Positions 7,823-14,591 of a stretch of 37,746 nucleotides of DNA are shown here, one piece after another. Positions within the stretch are counted from its first letter, which is position 1. Each line of letters starts with the position of its first letter. The stretch comes from Thermomicrobiales bacterium (lineage in GTDB: Bacteria; Chloroflexota; Chloroflexia; Thermomicrobiales; UBA6265): contig JAGQGU010000013.1 in assembly GCA_020432165.1 (NCBI GenBank), positions 74,613 through 112,358 of the forward strand, read 5' to 3'. The notes beneath the pieces were generated by a model. That model was not told the origin of the DNA. It ran no database searches and worked only from the letters and a program-made list of their open reading frames with translations. A program made the position numbers and the translations under genes.

Positions 7823-8235
7823 CCCACCCACCGCTGCTCAGCGCTCTCGCGCGTGCAGGCCACGGATCCAAGATCCTTATCAGCGACGGAAACTATCCGC
7901 ACAGTACCGGAGCACCGGCCAGCGCCGAACGCATATTCCTCAATCTTGCCCCAGGCTTGCTCAGCGTTGACGACGTGCTTGGTGTACTCACGAAAAGCGT
8001 GCCTCTCGAAGCTGCCGAAGTGATGCTCCCACCTGACGGTGTGGAAGTTCCTGCGATTGTTGGCTACCGGGAGATGCTGCCAGGAGTCTCGTTCTCCGGC
8101 CATGATCGGTTTGGCTTTTATGAGGCGGCACGGCACCCTGATGTAGCGATTGTCATAGCCACCGGTGATCAGCGCGTATACGCGAATCTGCTCCTGACCA
8201 TCGGTGTACGACAACCAGAAGACACGACGCCTTAG
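7804..8235 (+). CDS. fucU: RbsD/FucU-family mutarotase, probable L-fucose mutarotase
   Basis: 143 aa, the normal size for this family, with AAAAAGGAGA (7785-7793 region) upstream of the ATG. RbsD/FucU hallmarks are present: GTLTHPPLLSALARAGHGS with the catalytic-type His, ISDGNYP, and the C-terminal VIATGDQRVYANLLL. The family interconverts alpha and beta anomers of fucose or ribose. That would supply the anomer used by the dehydrogenase, so it fits as the entry step of the pathway. It is the last gene of the rightward unit and is followed by a hairpin. The translation overlaps the end of the regulator gene. Confidence 0.87.
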   Translation: MLFGTLTHPPLLSALARAGHGSKILISDGNYPHSTGAPASAERIFLNLAPGLLSVDDVLGVLTKSVPLEAAEVMLPPDGVEVPAIVGYREMLPGVSFSGHDRFGFYEAARHPDVAIVIATGDQRVYANLLLTIGVRQPEDTTP

Positions 8236-8243
8236 CATTCCCC

Positions 8244-8278
8244 GGGTGGATACCCTCGCAATTGCTCGGGATCCACCC
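8244..8278. terminator. Hairpin between convergent fucU and acetamidase genes
   Basis: GGGTGGAT (8244-8251) pairs perfectly with ATCCACCC (8271-8278). After a bulged A, CCC (8253-8255) pairs with GGG (8268-8270). The stem lies exactly between two converging genes, whose stops are at 8235 and 8279. It has no T-tract on either strand, so termination is inferred from position and stem strength only. Confidence 0.5.
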
Positions 8279-9196
8279 CTACGTGGGGATCTGTTGGAGC
8301 ACTCGCCTGGGCAACTTACAGATCACGGTGTAGGCGGGATCGAAGACATTGCCGACCTCATACTCCACGCACATTCCGAGAAGCGTGCTCGCTGCAACCA
8401 CATCCAGCTTCCAGTCACGCGCCAACCAGCGCATCATCTCGGTCGTCGCGTGTTGTAGCGCCTGGTCGAGCGGCCGGGCGTTGCCAGCCGTGAAGATATA
8501 CTCCTCGTTCTCTCCCCGCGGCCAGCCGATCTGCTCTCCTTTGCGCAGGTCGACCGTGAACTCGACCTCGAACGAGATCTCGATCCCGGTGCCGACGATT
8601 TCACCATCGCCCTGGATGGCATGACCATCGCCCAGGAAGAATAGTGCCCCCGGTGCAAAGACCGGGAAATAGGCAGTCGCACCCGCCCGGAATCCGCGAT
8701 AGTCCATGTTGCCGCCGTGCTCGGCAGAGGTCACCGTCGAGATCGTCTGGCCTTGCGCAGGGGCCACACCGAAACATCCCACCATTGGCTCCAGCAGTAG
8801 CCGCAGTGCCTCAAGTCCGGGAACGGGCACTTGCAACGATGCCTCGTTTCGCGCAAGGTCGATGTCCCACACGACAAGTGGCCGCTCCGGCAGGTAACGA
8901 ACGAACTCCGGATCGACGACATTCGGAGCGAGCACAGAAGCTGATATACCAGTTGGACGACTGGGAGTGAGCCGGTCCAGGTGCACGACCAATGTATCGC
9001 CCGGCTCCGCTCCCTCGACAAAGAAGGGACCAGTCATCGGATTGAACTTGGGAGTGACCGGTGTTCCGGTGGCGTCATTCCCCATGGAGTCGACAGTGGT
9101 CGTGACGACCGTATCACCGGGAGCAATCCGCAGCGCTGGCGGATGCGGACCCATCGTGTTGTAGTATCGCTCCGGTGTGAGTGTATGCCTGGTCAT
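8279..9196 (-). CDS. Acetamidase/formamidase family protein
   Basis: 305 aa; the ATG is preceded by GGGAGA. The sequence fits the FmdA/AmdA family (COG2421), which hydrolyses formamide or short aliphatic amides to ammonia and acid: NPMTGPFFVEGAEPGDTLVVHL, the glycine-rich GCFGVAPAQGQTISTVTSAEHGGNMD, and LFFLGDGHAIQGDGEIVGTGIE are its typical blocks. Length is normal. It starts 16 nt downstream of the thymidine kinase stop on the same strand, so the two may be co-transcribed, and it converges on the fucose unit. No urea or amide transporter is nearby. The substrate is unknown. Confidence 0.85.
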   Translation of the reverse strand: MTRHTLTPERYYNTMGPHPPALRIAPGDTVVTTTVDSMGNDATGTPVTPKFNPMTGPFFVEGAEPGDTLVVHLDRLTPSRPTGISASVLAPNVVDPEFVRYLPERPLVVWDIDLARNEASLQVPVPGLEALRLLLEPMVGCFGVAPAQGQTISTVTSAEHGGNMDYRGFRAGATAYFPVFAPGALFFLGDGHAIQGDGEIVGTGIEISFEVEFTVDLRKGEQIGWPRGENEEYIFTAGNARPLDQALQHATTEMMRWLARDWKLDVVAASTLLGMCVEYEVGNVFDPAYTVICKLPRRVLQQIPT

Positions 9197-9212
9197 TCCA
9201 TGTCTCCCGTAA

Positions 9213-9788
9213 CTAGATCACGCCGCCTTCGCGCATGTAGCACGCGCCGCAGAGCGAGTCGTACTCCACTGTCCCCTCGCCTTCGATCGCGACCTGATCA
9301 CCTTCAAAGACGTATTTGCCATCGATTTTGCGCGTGTTGAACTCGGCCTGGCTGCCGCAAAAGCACATCGTCGGAAGCTTCTCGATATTGTCCGCTATCT
9401 CAAGGAGTCGCTTGCTTCCCGGGAAGAGCTCGGTCCGAAAATCTGCGCGCAGACCGTAGCAGATGACAGAGATGTTCTGCACCTTGGCAACGTGAAAGAG
9501 TTGGCTGATCTGCTTCTCGGTAAGGAATTGAGCCTCATCCACCAACACACAGGAGATGTCGGGGTCTTTCATAACCTCTGCCGCCAGATCAAGTGTCTCA
9601 TTGGCATGAATATCCACTGTGCGGCGGTGTCCACCGCGGGCAGCCACCAGATCGCCACCCTTCGTATCGACTTTCGGCTTGATCACAATAACCTTGAGCC
9701 CGCGTTCCTCGTAGTTGTAGGCGGTCTTGATAAGCGTATCGCTCTTGCCGCTATTCATCGCGCCATATTTGAAATGCAATTTTGCCAT
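9213..9788 (-). CDS. tdk: Thymidine kinase
   Basis: 191 aa, type II thymidine kinase, which phosphorylates thymidine in the salvage pathway using ATP. The P-loop GAMNSGKS is at residues 9-16, the Walker B-like VDEAQFL follows near the middle with the catalytic Glu, and the lasso region has GLRADFRTELFPGS. The structural zinc site is complete: CFC in the MCFCGSQAEFNTRK block and CGAC near the C-terminus. The acetamidase gene follows 16 nt later. The ribosome binding site before the ATG is weak. Confidence 0.95.
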   Translation of the reverse strand: MAKLHFKYGAMNSGKSDTLIKTAYNYEERGLKVIVIKPKVDTKGGDLVAARGGHRRTVDIHANETLDLAAEVMKDPDISCVLVDEAQFLTEKQISQLFHVAKVQNISVICYGLRADFRTELFPGSKRLLEIADNIEKLPTMCFCGSQAEFNTRKIDGKYVFEGDQVAIEGEGTVEYDSLCGACYMREGGVI

Positions 9789-9863
9789 CTATGAACTCGC
9801 ACCGGATAGGCTGAGACAGCCACAGGAATTTCGTCCCAACATTGTCACCCAGAGACAGAGCCA

Positions 9864-9901
9864 CAATCAAAGAGGGATGTCACCTAACCTCCTCTTGATT
9901 G
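9864..9901 (-). terminator. Hairpin downstream of the MFS gene
   Basis: On the minus strand CAATCAAGAGG pairs with CCTCTTTGATTG, with one bulged base, around a loop of about 15 nt. It lies 10 nt beyond the MFS transporter stop and before the thymidine kinase gene. There is no clear T-tract after it, so it may be a weak terminator or an RNA-stabilising hairpin. Confidence 0.4.
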
Positions 9902-9910
9902 CCACACGTC

Positions 9911-11167
9911 CTAATCCGCGACCTCAATGATGTTCTCGCGATTCTCGGTACGACGCTGGAGGCGCATGGTGTAGAGACCCATACCAGCCGCTGCGAAGGC
10001 GGCGATGCCGCCCAGGAAGAGGGCCATGCGGGCACCGGCATGCTCACCCACCGCGCCCATAATCGGACCACCGATCGGCGTGGTTCCGAGGAACGACATG
10101 CTCCAAAAGCTCATCACGCGTCCCTGCATATCCGGGCGAGAAGTGAGCTGAATGGTGGAATTGGCGAGCGATGTGAAGCTGATGCTAAAGAATCCCACCA
10201 CCACCATACCGAGCACGGCCAAGGCAAATGTTGGCGAGAATGAGACGAAGACCACCGCCGCACCGAACATGGCTGCTATCGAGACTAGCTTGGCGGCCGA
10301 GCCACGATTCTTGCCGGCCACGTAGAGTCCGCCGATCACCGCCCCCACACCCATGGCACTGGTGAGGGTGGCATAGCCACTTGCACCGTTATCGAAGGTA
10401 AACTCCGCCAGCAAGGGCAGTGTCACGCTGAACTCGTAGGTGAAGGTGCCGATGATTGTCATCATGATGAGGATGTTGCGGATGACGGGTTCACGTCGCA
10501 CATAGTCCCATCCCTCGCGCATCTGGCCCTTGGCACGAGTGACGATACGACCAGGATGCAGTTCGTCTTCCCGCATCTTCCAGAGGGTAAAGATCACTGC
10601 GCCGAAGGAGAGACCGTCCAGGATGAAACACTCGCCAATACCAACGGTTGCGACCAACACGCCAGCCATGGCGGGGCCAATCACGCGCGCGAGGTTCATG
10701 GTCATCGAGTTGAGCGAGACAGCGTTGACGAGGTGATCGTTTCCGACCATCTCACGAACAAAGGTCTGTCTGGCGGGATTATCCACCACCTTGATGAGGC
10801 CATTCAGAAACGAGGTAAAAAAGACCATCCAAAGCTCGATGGTGTTGGTGATTACCAGCACACCGATGAGCAAACTGATAAGCCCTCCGGCAATCTGGGT
10901 CATGTAGAGGAGCTTCCGCTTCGGATAGCGGTCCACCAGCACGCCACCCCACGCTCCCAGTATCAGCACCGGAATTGTCTGCAACGCGGTCACGATACCG
11001 AGTGCGGTGCCAGACCCTGTGAGCATGAGCACCAGTAACCCCTGGGCAACGGTTTGTGCCCAGGAGCCGGTCTGAGAGATAGCTTGTCCGTAGAAGAAGA
11101 GGCGGTAGTTACGAATGCTGAGTGACGTGAAGGTGCGCTGCATGAAGCCGGAAAACCATGTCTTCAT
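9911..11167 (-). CDS. Major facilitator superfamily exporter
   Basis: 418 aa, polytopic, with about 12 hydrophobic segments. It starts with LSIRNYRLFFYGQAISQTGSWAQTVAQGLLV, then the loop 2-3 signature GGVLVDRYPKRKL. This N-terminus is typical of the EntS / MFS_3 group, whose members export siderophores or drugs. The segment NGLIKVVDNPARQTFVREMVG is also characteristic of that group. The C-terminal cytoplasmic tail is short and charged. Substrate cannot be told from sequence. It stands alone between hairpins and a gene-free stretch at 11168-11314, where I see no other feature. Confidence 0.88.
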   Translation of the reverse strand: MKTWFSGFMQRTFTSLSIRNYRLFFYGQAISQTGSWAQTVAQGLLVLMLTGSGTALGIVTALQTIPVLILGAWGGVLVDRYPKRKLLYMTQIAGGLISLLIGVLVITNTIELWMVFFTSFLNGLIKVVDNPARQTFVREMVGNDHLVNAVSLNSMTMNLARVIGPAMAGVLVATVGIGECFILDGLSFGAVIFTLWKMREDELHPGRIVTRAKGQMREGWDYVRREPVIRNILIMMTIIGTFTYEFSVTLPLLAEFTFDNGASGYATLTSAMGVGAVIGGLYVAGKNRGSAAKLVSIAAMFGAAVVFVSFSPTFALAVLGMVVVGFFSISFTSLANSTIQLTSRPDMQGRVMSFWSMSFLGTTPIGGPIMGAVGEHAGARMALFLGGIAAFAAAGMGLYTMRLQRRTENRENIIEVAD

Positions 11168-11314
11168 CGGGACACCAATCCTGGCACGCGCTCACTCCTG
11201 CCGACTGCGATCGCTAAATTCCGTGGGGGCCAGCCTCGTTGGGGGTTAGTCCTGCAGGTACCCTACGTCACATCTCAATATCTGGCAACTATTACCGCAG
11301 AATGCAAGATCGAA

Positions 11315-11881
11315 TCAGCCTGGAAATGTGCGCTGGAATCGTTCCGGATACGAGATCACATAGCCATCCGCATCGGTAACGATATCGGCACTGAAGCCGC
11401 TGGCGCGATTCGTATAGCGAAAATCACCTGCTCCGGTGTGGGAATAGGTTTGCTGAATCGGAAGTGCCACCAAATCTGGCAGGGAGATATAAGCAACCGT
11501 GATATCGGCCGAATCTCCATCATCCAGACCAAGGCGGTTGATGGGCAGCGAGTTCGTCAGTGGCGTCCAACGGATGTCCACATCCAGACAGCCATCCAGT
11601 TGGGGCATGGGGCGTCCCTCGGCATCGGTCCAGCGACCATCCCCTTCGGTGAGGAGATGCAGCGCGTCCATAACACCCGGGGAGGTTTCCAACATCAGTC
11701 GGAGTTCGAGTGTGCGCCACGCTTTATCCATCACGAGTGTGTAGCCACCGCGCAGGATACGGTCGGCATCGTGACGTACAAAGATGCTATCGAATACGGT
11801 CCACTCCGGGTGGTCAGCAATCACACGAACATGCTCCCACCCGGGTGTATCAAGATGTTGCCAGATCAGTTCAGATGTCAT
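11315..11881 (-). CDS. Putative glycolipid-binding domain protein (PF06475-like)
   Basis: 188 aa; the ATG follows AGGGGG four bases upstream. The sequence matches the layout I know for the DUF1089 / putative glycolipid-binding family: early W-x-H and GWEHVRV, a YTLVMDKAWRTLEL strand, DGRWTDAEGRPMPQLDGCLDVDIRWTPLTNSLPI, then RLGLDDG, and a closing Y-P-E-R-F-Q-R. The molecular role of the family is poorly defined, and the 'glycolipid-binding' label rests on structural similarity. It is the third gene of a probable leftward operon after two DinB genes, 36 nt downstream of the second. Confidence 0.8.
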   Translation of the reverse strand: MTSELIWQHLDTPGWEHVRVIADHPEWTVFDSIFVRHDADRILRGGYTLVMDKAWRTLELRLMLETSPGVMDALHLLTEGDGRWTDAEGRPMPQLDGCLDVDIRWTPLTNSLPINRLGLDDGDSADITVAYISLPDLVALPIQQTYSHTGAGDFRYTNRASGFSADIVTDADGYVISYPERFQRTFPG

Positions 11882-11917
11882 GAATCCCCCTGTTTACTCA
11901 CCTGGCAAGTGTAGCGG

Positions 11918-12397
11918 TTACAGCCCCTGTGCGGCCCGGGCGTGCCGGATTTGTCCGAGGTGAAACGCCGTGTGAGCCACGATGCCATAGCTGCCAGCGA
12001 GGAAATTAGGATCGGCAAAGACCTCATCCGGAACGGCGTCAATAAGTCCGTAGAGTTCAGTCTGGCGATCACGCAGCCCCTGCTTGAGATCCGACCACTG
12101 ATCTTCGTCAACTTCGATCACCTTCCAGGCGAGACTCCAGTCCGGTCGTTCTGGCTCCTGCCCCACAAGGTAGTTCTTCATAACATCGAAGTAGAAGTTC
12201 ATATGGTTCACCTGGCTGGCAATGCTGTTGCTGCCTGGATGGATCGGCACGCTGGCTTGCTCGGCAGTGAGATCGTCCAGCGATTCCCGAAGTGTTTCGC
12301 CCTTGTCCAAATACATGCCGATAACGGTATCGAACGCTTCACCGAGCGCGAGTTTGATGGCACTCCGAATTTCGGAAACGGGAACAGATGCGGTCAT
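11918..12397 (-). CDS. DinB-family protein
   Basis: 159 aa from the ATG at 12397, which has AAGGAG seven bases upstream; the frame continues further upstream but only through the neighbouring gene. It has the four-helix DinB/YfiT layout: NQVNHM-type first metal histidine (SQVNHMNFYFDVM) and the C-terminal HLGQIRH supplying two more. Such proteins bind a divalent metal. Some members are thiol-dependent transferases, but most are uncharacterised. It begins 10 nt after the stop of a paralogous DinB gene (12408-12872), with shared features such as the S-x-x-x-QV-H and HxGQIRH blocks, so the pair is a tandem duplication. Confidence 0.82.
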   Translation of the reverse strand: MTASVPVSEIRSAIKLALGEAFDTVIGMYLDKGETLRESLDDLTAEQASVPIHPGSNSIASQVNHMNFYFDVMKNYLVGQEPERPDWSLAWKVIEVDEDQWSDLKQGLRDRQTELYGLIDAVPDEVFADPNFLAGSYGIVAHTAFHLGQIRHARAAQGL

Positions 12398-12407
12398 GAT
12401 CTTCTCC

Positions 12408-12872
12408 TTAAGCCTGTTTGGCGTAGCCGATACCATGGCGAATTTGGCCGATGTGATAGGCGAGATGGGCAACAACCATGATAGCCGCACCTGCATAGGC
12501 ACTGTCTTCAGCAACAACAGGGTTCTGTACCCAGTTCTTGAGTTGCTCACGGGTGGCAGCAAAGGTCGTTACCAGTGCCTGCCACTCATCATCCGATAGT
12601 GGGGTTGCCTCCCAATCTGCTCCCCAATCGAGATCCGGATACTCTCCGCCTTCAAACTGGGGCTTGTGTATGGCGACCGTTGTCAGCAGATGCTTCACCT
12701 GATTGGCAACACTATTGCCCGCACCCGGGAGTACGATGCTGGCCTGGTTGCCAGTGAGCGACTGCAGCTCTTCCAACGTATTGGTACCAGAATCGAGATA
12801 GACACCACCGGTGCCATCGTAGGATTCATCGATCGCTTTCAATATCTCGGTTTTCCACAGGTCGTTCGACAT
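12408..12872 (-). CDS. DinB-family protein
   Basis: 154 aa from the ATG at 12872, preceded by GGAGGAAA; the ten residues encoded upstream in the same frame lack a ribosome binding site. Metal-site histidines are in NQVKHLLTTV and HLAYHIGQIRH. It resembles the next gene downstream in length and motif order, including an ITAN-like QASIVLPGAGNSVANQVKH block that parallels QASVPIHPGSNSIASQVNH. It is the first gene of the leftward DinB-DinB-glycolipid-binding operon and diverges from the SOS mutasome operon across a 193-bp gap. Specific substrate unknown. Confidence 0.82.
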   Translation of the reverse strand: MSNDLWKTEILKAIDESYDGTGGVYLDSGTNTLEELQSLTGNQASIVLPGAGNSVANQVKHLLTTVAIHKPQFEGGEYPDLDWGADWEATPLSDDEWQALVTTFAATREQLKNWVQNPVVAEDSAYAGAAIMVVAHLAYHIGQIRHGIGYAKQA

Positions 12873-13030
12873 TTGTTTCCTCCATGTCGGTTGTATTGCC
12901 ATTCACATTGCTGTGTATCCCTAGTGTGGCAGCGAGGAAGGACGGTTTGTGTCCTCTTTTCTATCTCCTATGTTGTGACCTTGAGACACATCTTGAAATT
13001 ACATGCCTCCTCCTCTAATCTCAGTCTATT

Positions 13031-13044
13031 AGAACATTTGTTCT
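13031..13044 (+). promoter_or_regulatory. LexA/DinR-type SOS box
   Basis: AGAACATTTGTTCT is a perfect 14-bp inverted repeat with the GAAC-N4-GTTC core of Gram-positive-type LexA (DinR) operators. It is 22 bp upstream of the ImuB-like start codon and 11 bp before its ribosome binding site, a position where a repressor would block transcription. It is the only such palindrome I noticed in the window, and it precedes precisely the kind of operon LexA controls elsewhere. Confidence 0.75.
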
Positions 13045-13065
13045 ATCTGTATGTCGGAGGTGCAT

Positions 13066-14259
13066 ATGGCTATCACCTGTTTGCATGTTCCTCACGTGGC
13101 GCTACGGATAGCCCTGCTGGATCAACCGGAGCTGGATGGATTGCCGCTCCTCCTGAGCAATCCGGAACGTGGCCGTGCCGTCGTGCTCGATGCCACCACA
13201 GAGGCAACCAGCAAGGGAGTACAGCCAGGAATGACTCTACGCGAAGCAGCGACGTTTGTAGCGGATGCGGTTGTGGTTATTCCGAATCCCGCACTGGAAG
13301 CACGTATGAGTGCCGGTGTGCTGCAGCAATTAGAGCAATTGAGCCCTTTGGTGGAGCCGGATGAACGTGAACAAGGCTGCTGGTATATCGATCTCATTGG
13401 TCTGGATCGGCATTTCGCCAATCCTACCGAGGCCGCACGCAGCATGCTGAGCTGTGTTCCGGCGATATTGCGACCGCGCGCCGGTGTGGCCAGCAGCAAG
13501 TTCGCAGCCCGGGTGGCGGCCGGTGTGGCCCGAAGCGCGAATGTGCGCACGATTCCCCAGGGTGGTGAACAGGAATTTCTGGCGAAGGCACCGGTAACCT
13601 GGCTCCCCTTCCCTCCTGAGATGACTGGACGCATGGCGAGGTTGGGGTTACGCACCATGGGCGATCTCGCGGCAGTACCACCGGCACGGGTGGCGGCCCG
13701 GTTCGGTCCCGATGGTCGGATGGCCTGGGAGTTGGCCAGTGGTATCGATAAACGCATGATTCTGCCGCGCAAGCGCGAGGATACGCTCATCGAAGAACTG
13801 GAGATGCCAACACCGGCGGTGAATCGGGATGTCTTCCTCCTGGGTATCAAACAGTTGGTATCGCGAGCGTTCAGTAATGCAATGCTGGCTGGCAAACAGG
13901 TACGCAAGGTAACACTGCGAGCCCTTCTGGAGAACAGGCGCAGCTGGGAAAAATCGCTGGTCATGAAAGAGCCATACGGCCAGCAGATGTTGATACAGAC
14001 ACTGGAATTACGGCTGCAATCCCTGGAACTGCCAGGACCAGTAGAAGCAATCACTATGCAATTTAGCGGCATTGTGAATAGCATCGCGCATCAAGGCATG
14101 TTGCCACTCTTTCAGCCACGCCATATCAAGCCAGTCACCGAAGCGGTGGATCAATTGCGGTATCGCTACGGATCAAATCCTGTCTATCAGATTGTGGAGG
14201 TAGAACCATGGTCACGCATTCCGGAACGCAGATACGTCCTGATGGCATACGAGCCCTAA
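13066..14259 (+). CDS. ImuB-like, catalytically inactive Y-family DNA polymerase
   Basis: 397 aa from the ATG at 13066, five bases after CGGAGG. The Y-family fold is recognisable: GRAVVLDATTEATSKGVQPGMTLREA, WYIDLIGLDRHF, GVASSKFAARVAA, then a helix-hairpin-helix (RLGLRTMGDLAAVPPARVAARFG) and the little-finger region. The catalytic acids are absent. The N-terminal motif reads CLHVPHVAL where active polymerases have a D-x-D pattern, and the residues before WYID are GC rather than DE. This is characteristic of ImuB, a scaffold that links the error-prone polymerase to the sliding clamp. QGMLPLF at residues 343-349 is a good candidate clamp-binding motif. It is the first gene of the SOS operon; no ImuA gene is adjacent. 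Confidence 0.85.
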   Translation: MAITCLHVPHVALRIALLDQPELDGLPLLLSNPERGRAVVLDATTEATSKGVQPGMTLREAATFVADAVVVIPNPALEARMSAGVLQQLEQLSPLVEPDEREQGCWYIDLIGLDRHFANPTEAARSMLSCVPAILRPRAGVASSKFAARVAAGVARSANVRTIPQGGEQEFLAKAPVTWLPFPPEMTGRMARLGLRTMGDLAAVPPARVAARFGPDGRMAWELASGIDKRMILPRKREDTLIEELEMPTPAVNRDVFLLGIKQLVSRAFSNAMLAGKQVRKVTLRALLENRRSWEKSLVMKEPYGQQMLIQTLELRLQSLELPGPVEAITMQFSGIVNSIAHQGMLPLFQPRHIKPVTEAVDQLRYRYGSNPVYQIVEVEPWSRIPERRYVLMAYEP

Positions 14260-14489
14260 ATGAACCGAAGTTGATTACTGTCGTCGCCGAGTATGGCGAA
14301 CCGCGGCGAGTGATCACCAAACGCACTGATATGGAGGTGATGCAGATCCAGGATGTGTGGATTGTGCAGGACGAATGGTGGCGCAAAGAGATTGATCGAC
14401 AGTATTTTGCGCTGCTGATGATGGATGGTGAATTTCGCACGATTTTCCGTGATCGCGTGGAGGATGCCTGGTACGAGCAGGCGTATTAG
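14208..14489 (+). CDS. DUF6504-like small protein of the mutasome cassette
   Basis: 93 aa; GTGGAGG at 14194-14200 serves the ATG at 14208, and the gene overlaps the ImuB-like gene by 52 bp. The sequence, with VVAEYGEPRRVI, a run WIVQDEWWRKEIDRQYFALLM and the ending DRVEDAWYEQAY, fits the DUF6504 pattern I know from proteins next to or fused with ImuB-type polymerases in actinobacteria and Chloroflexota. Function is unknown; its constant linkage suggests an accessory role in mutagenic translesion synthesis. Long overlap with the upstream gene implies coupled translation. Confidence 0.78.
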   Translation: MVTHSGTQIRPDGIRALNEPKLITVVAEYGEPRRVITKRTDMEVMQIQDVWIVQDEWWRKEIDRQYFALLMMDGEFRTIFRDRVEDAWYEQAY

Positions 14490-14508
14490 TTCACGGGTCA
14501 GACGTAGG

Positions 14509-14578
14509 CCCGCACTTTATGTGCGGGTGCATCTCACCTCTCGATTACGGGTCACCGCATATAAAATGCGGTGCTACC
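14509..14578 (+). repeat. Paired hairpin-plus-GCTACC interspersed repeat, copy B
   Basis: First hairpin: CCCGCAC (14509-14515), loop TTTAT, GTGCGGG (14521-14527). Second: ACCGCAT (14554-14560), loop ATAAA, ATGCGGT (14566-14572), followed by GCTACC (14573-14578). Both have perfect 7-bp stems and 5-nt loops, and GTAG stands just before the first. The element fills the gap between the DUF6504 and dnaE2 genes and ends 13 bp before the dnaE2 start. It could attenuate or modulate dnaE2 translation. Confidence 0.7.
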
Positions 14579-14591
14579 AAATAACAATGCT

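Noticed and set aside
11168-11314. Possible small gene or regulatory element between the MFS and glycolipid-binding genes
   Set aside because: No open frame with a ribosome site, no dyad and no clear promoter could be seen.
12900-13030. Sigma-70 promoter for the mutasome operon
   Set aside because: TTGAAA followed after 17 bp by TAATCT is only a partial match (3 of 6 at -10), so I did not list it as a feature.
13122-14084. 320-aa minus-strand ORF inside the ImuB-like gene
   Set aside because: Ser/Arg-rich shadow translation of a well-supported coding frame, with no motif.
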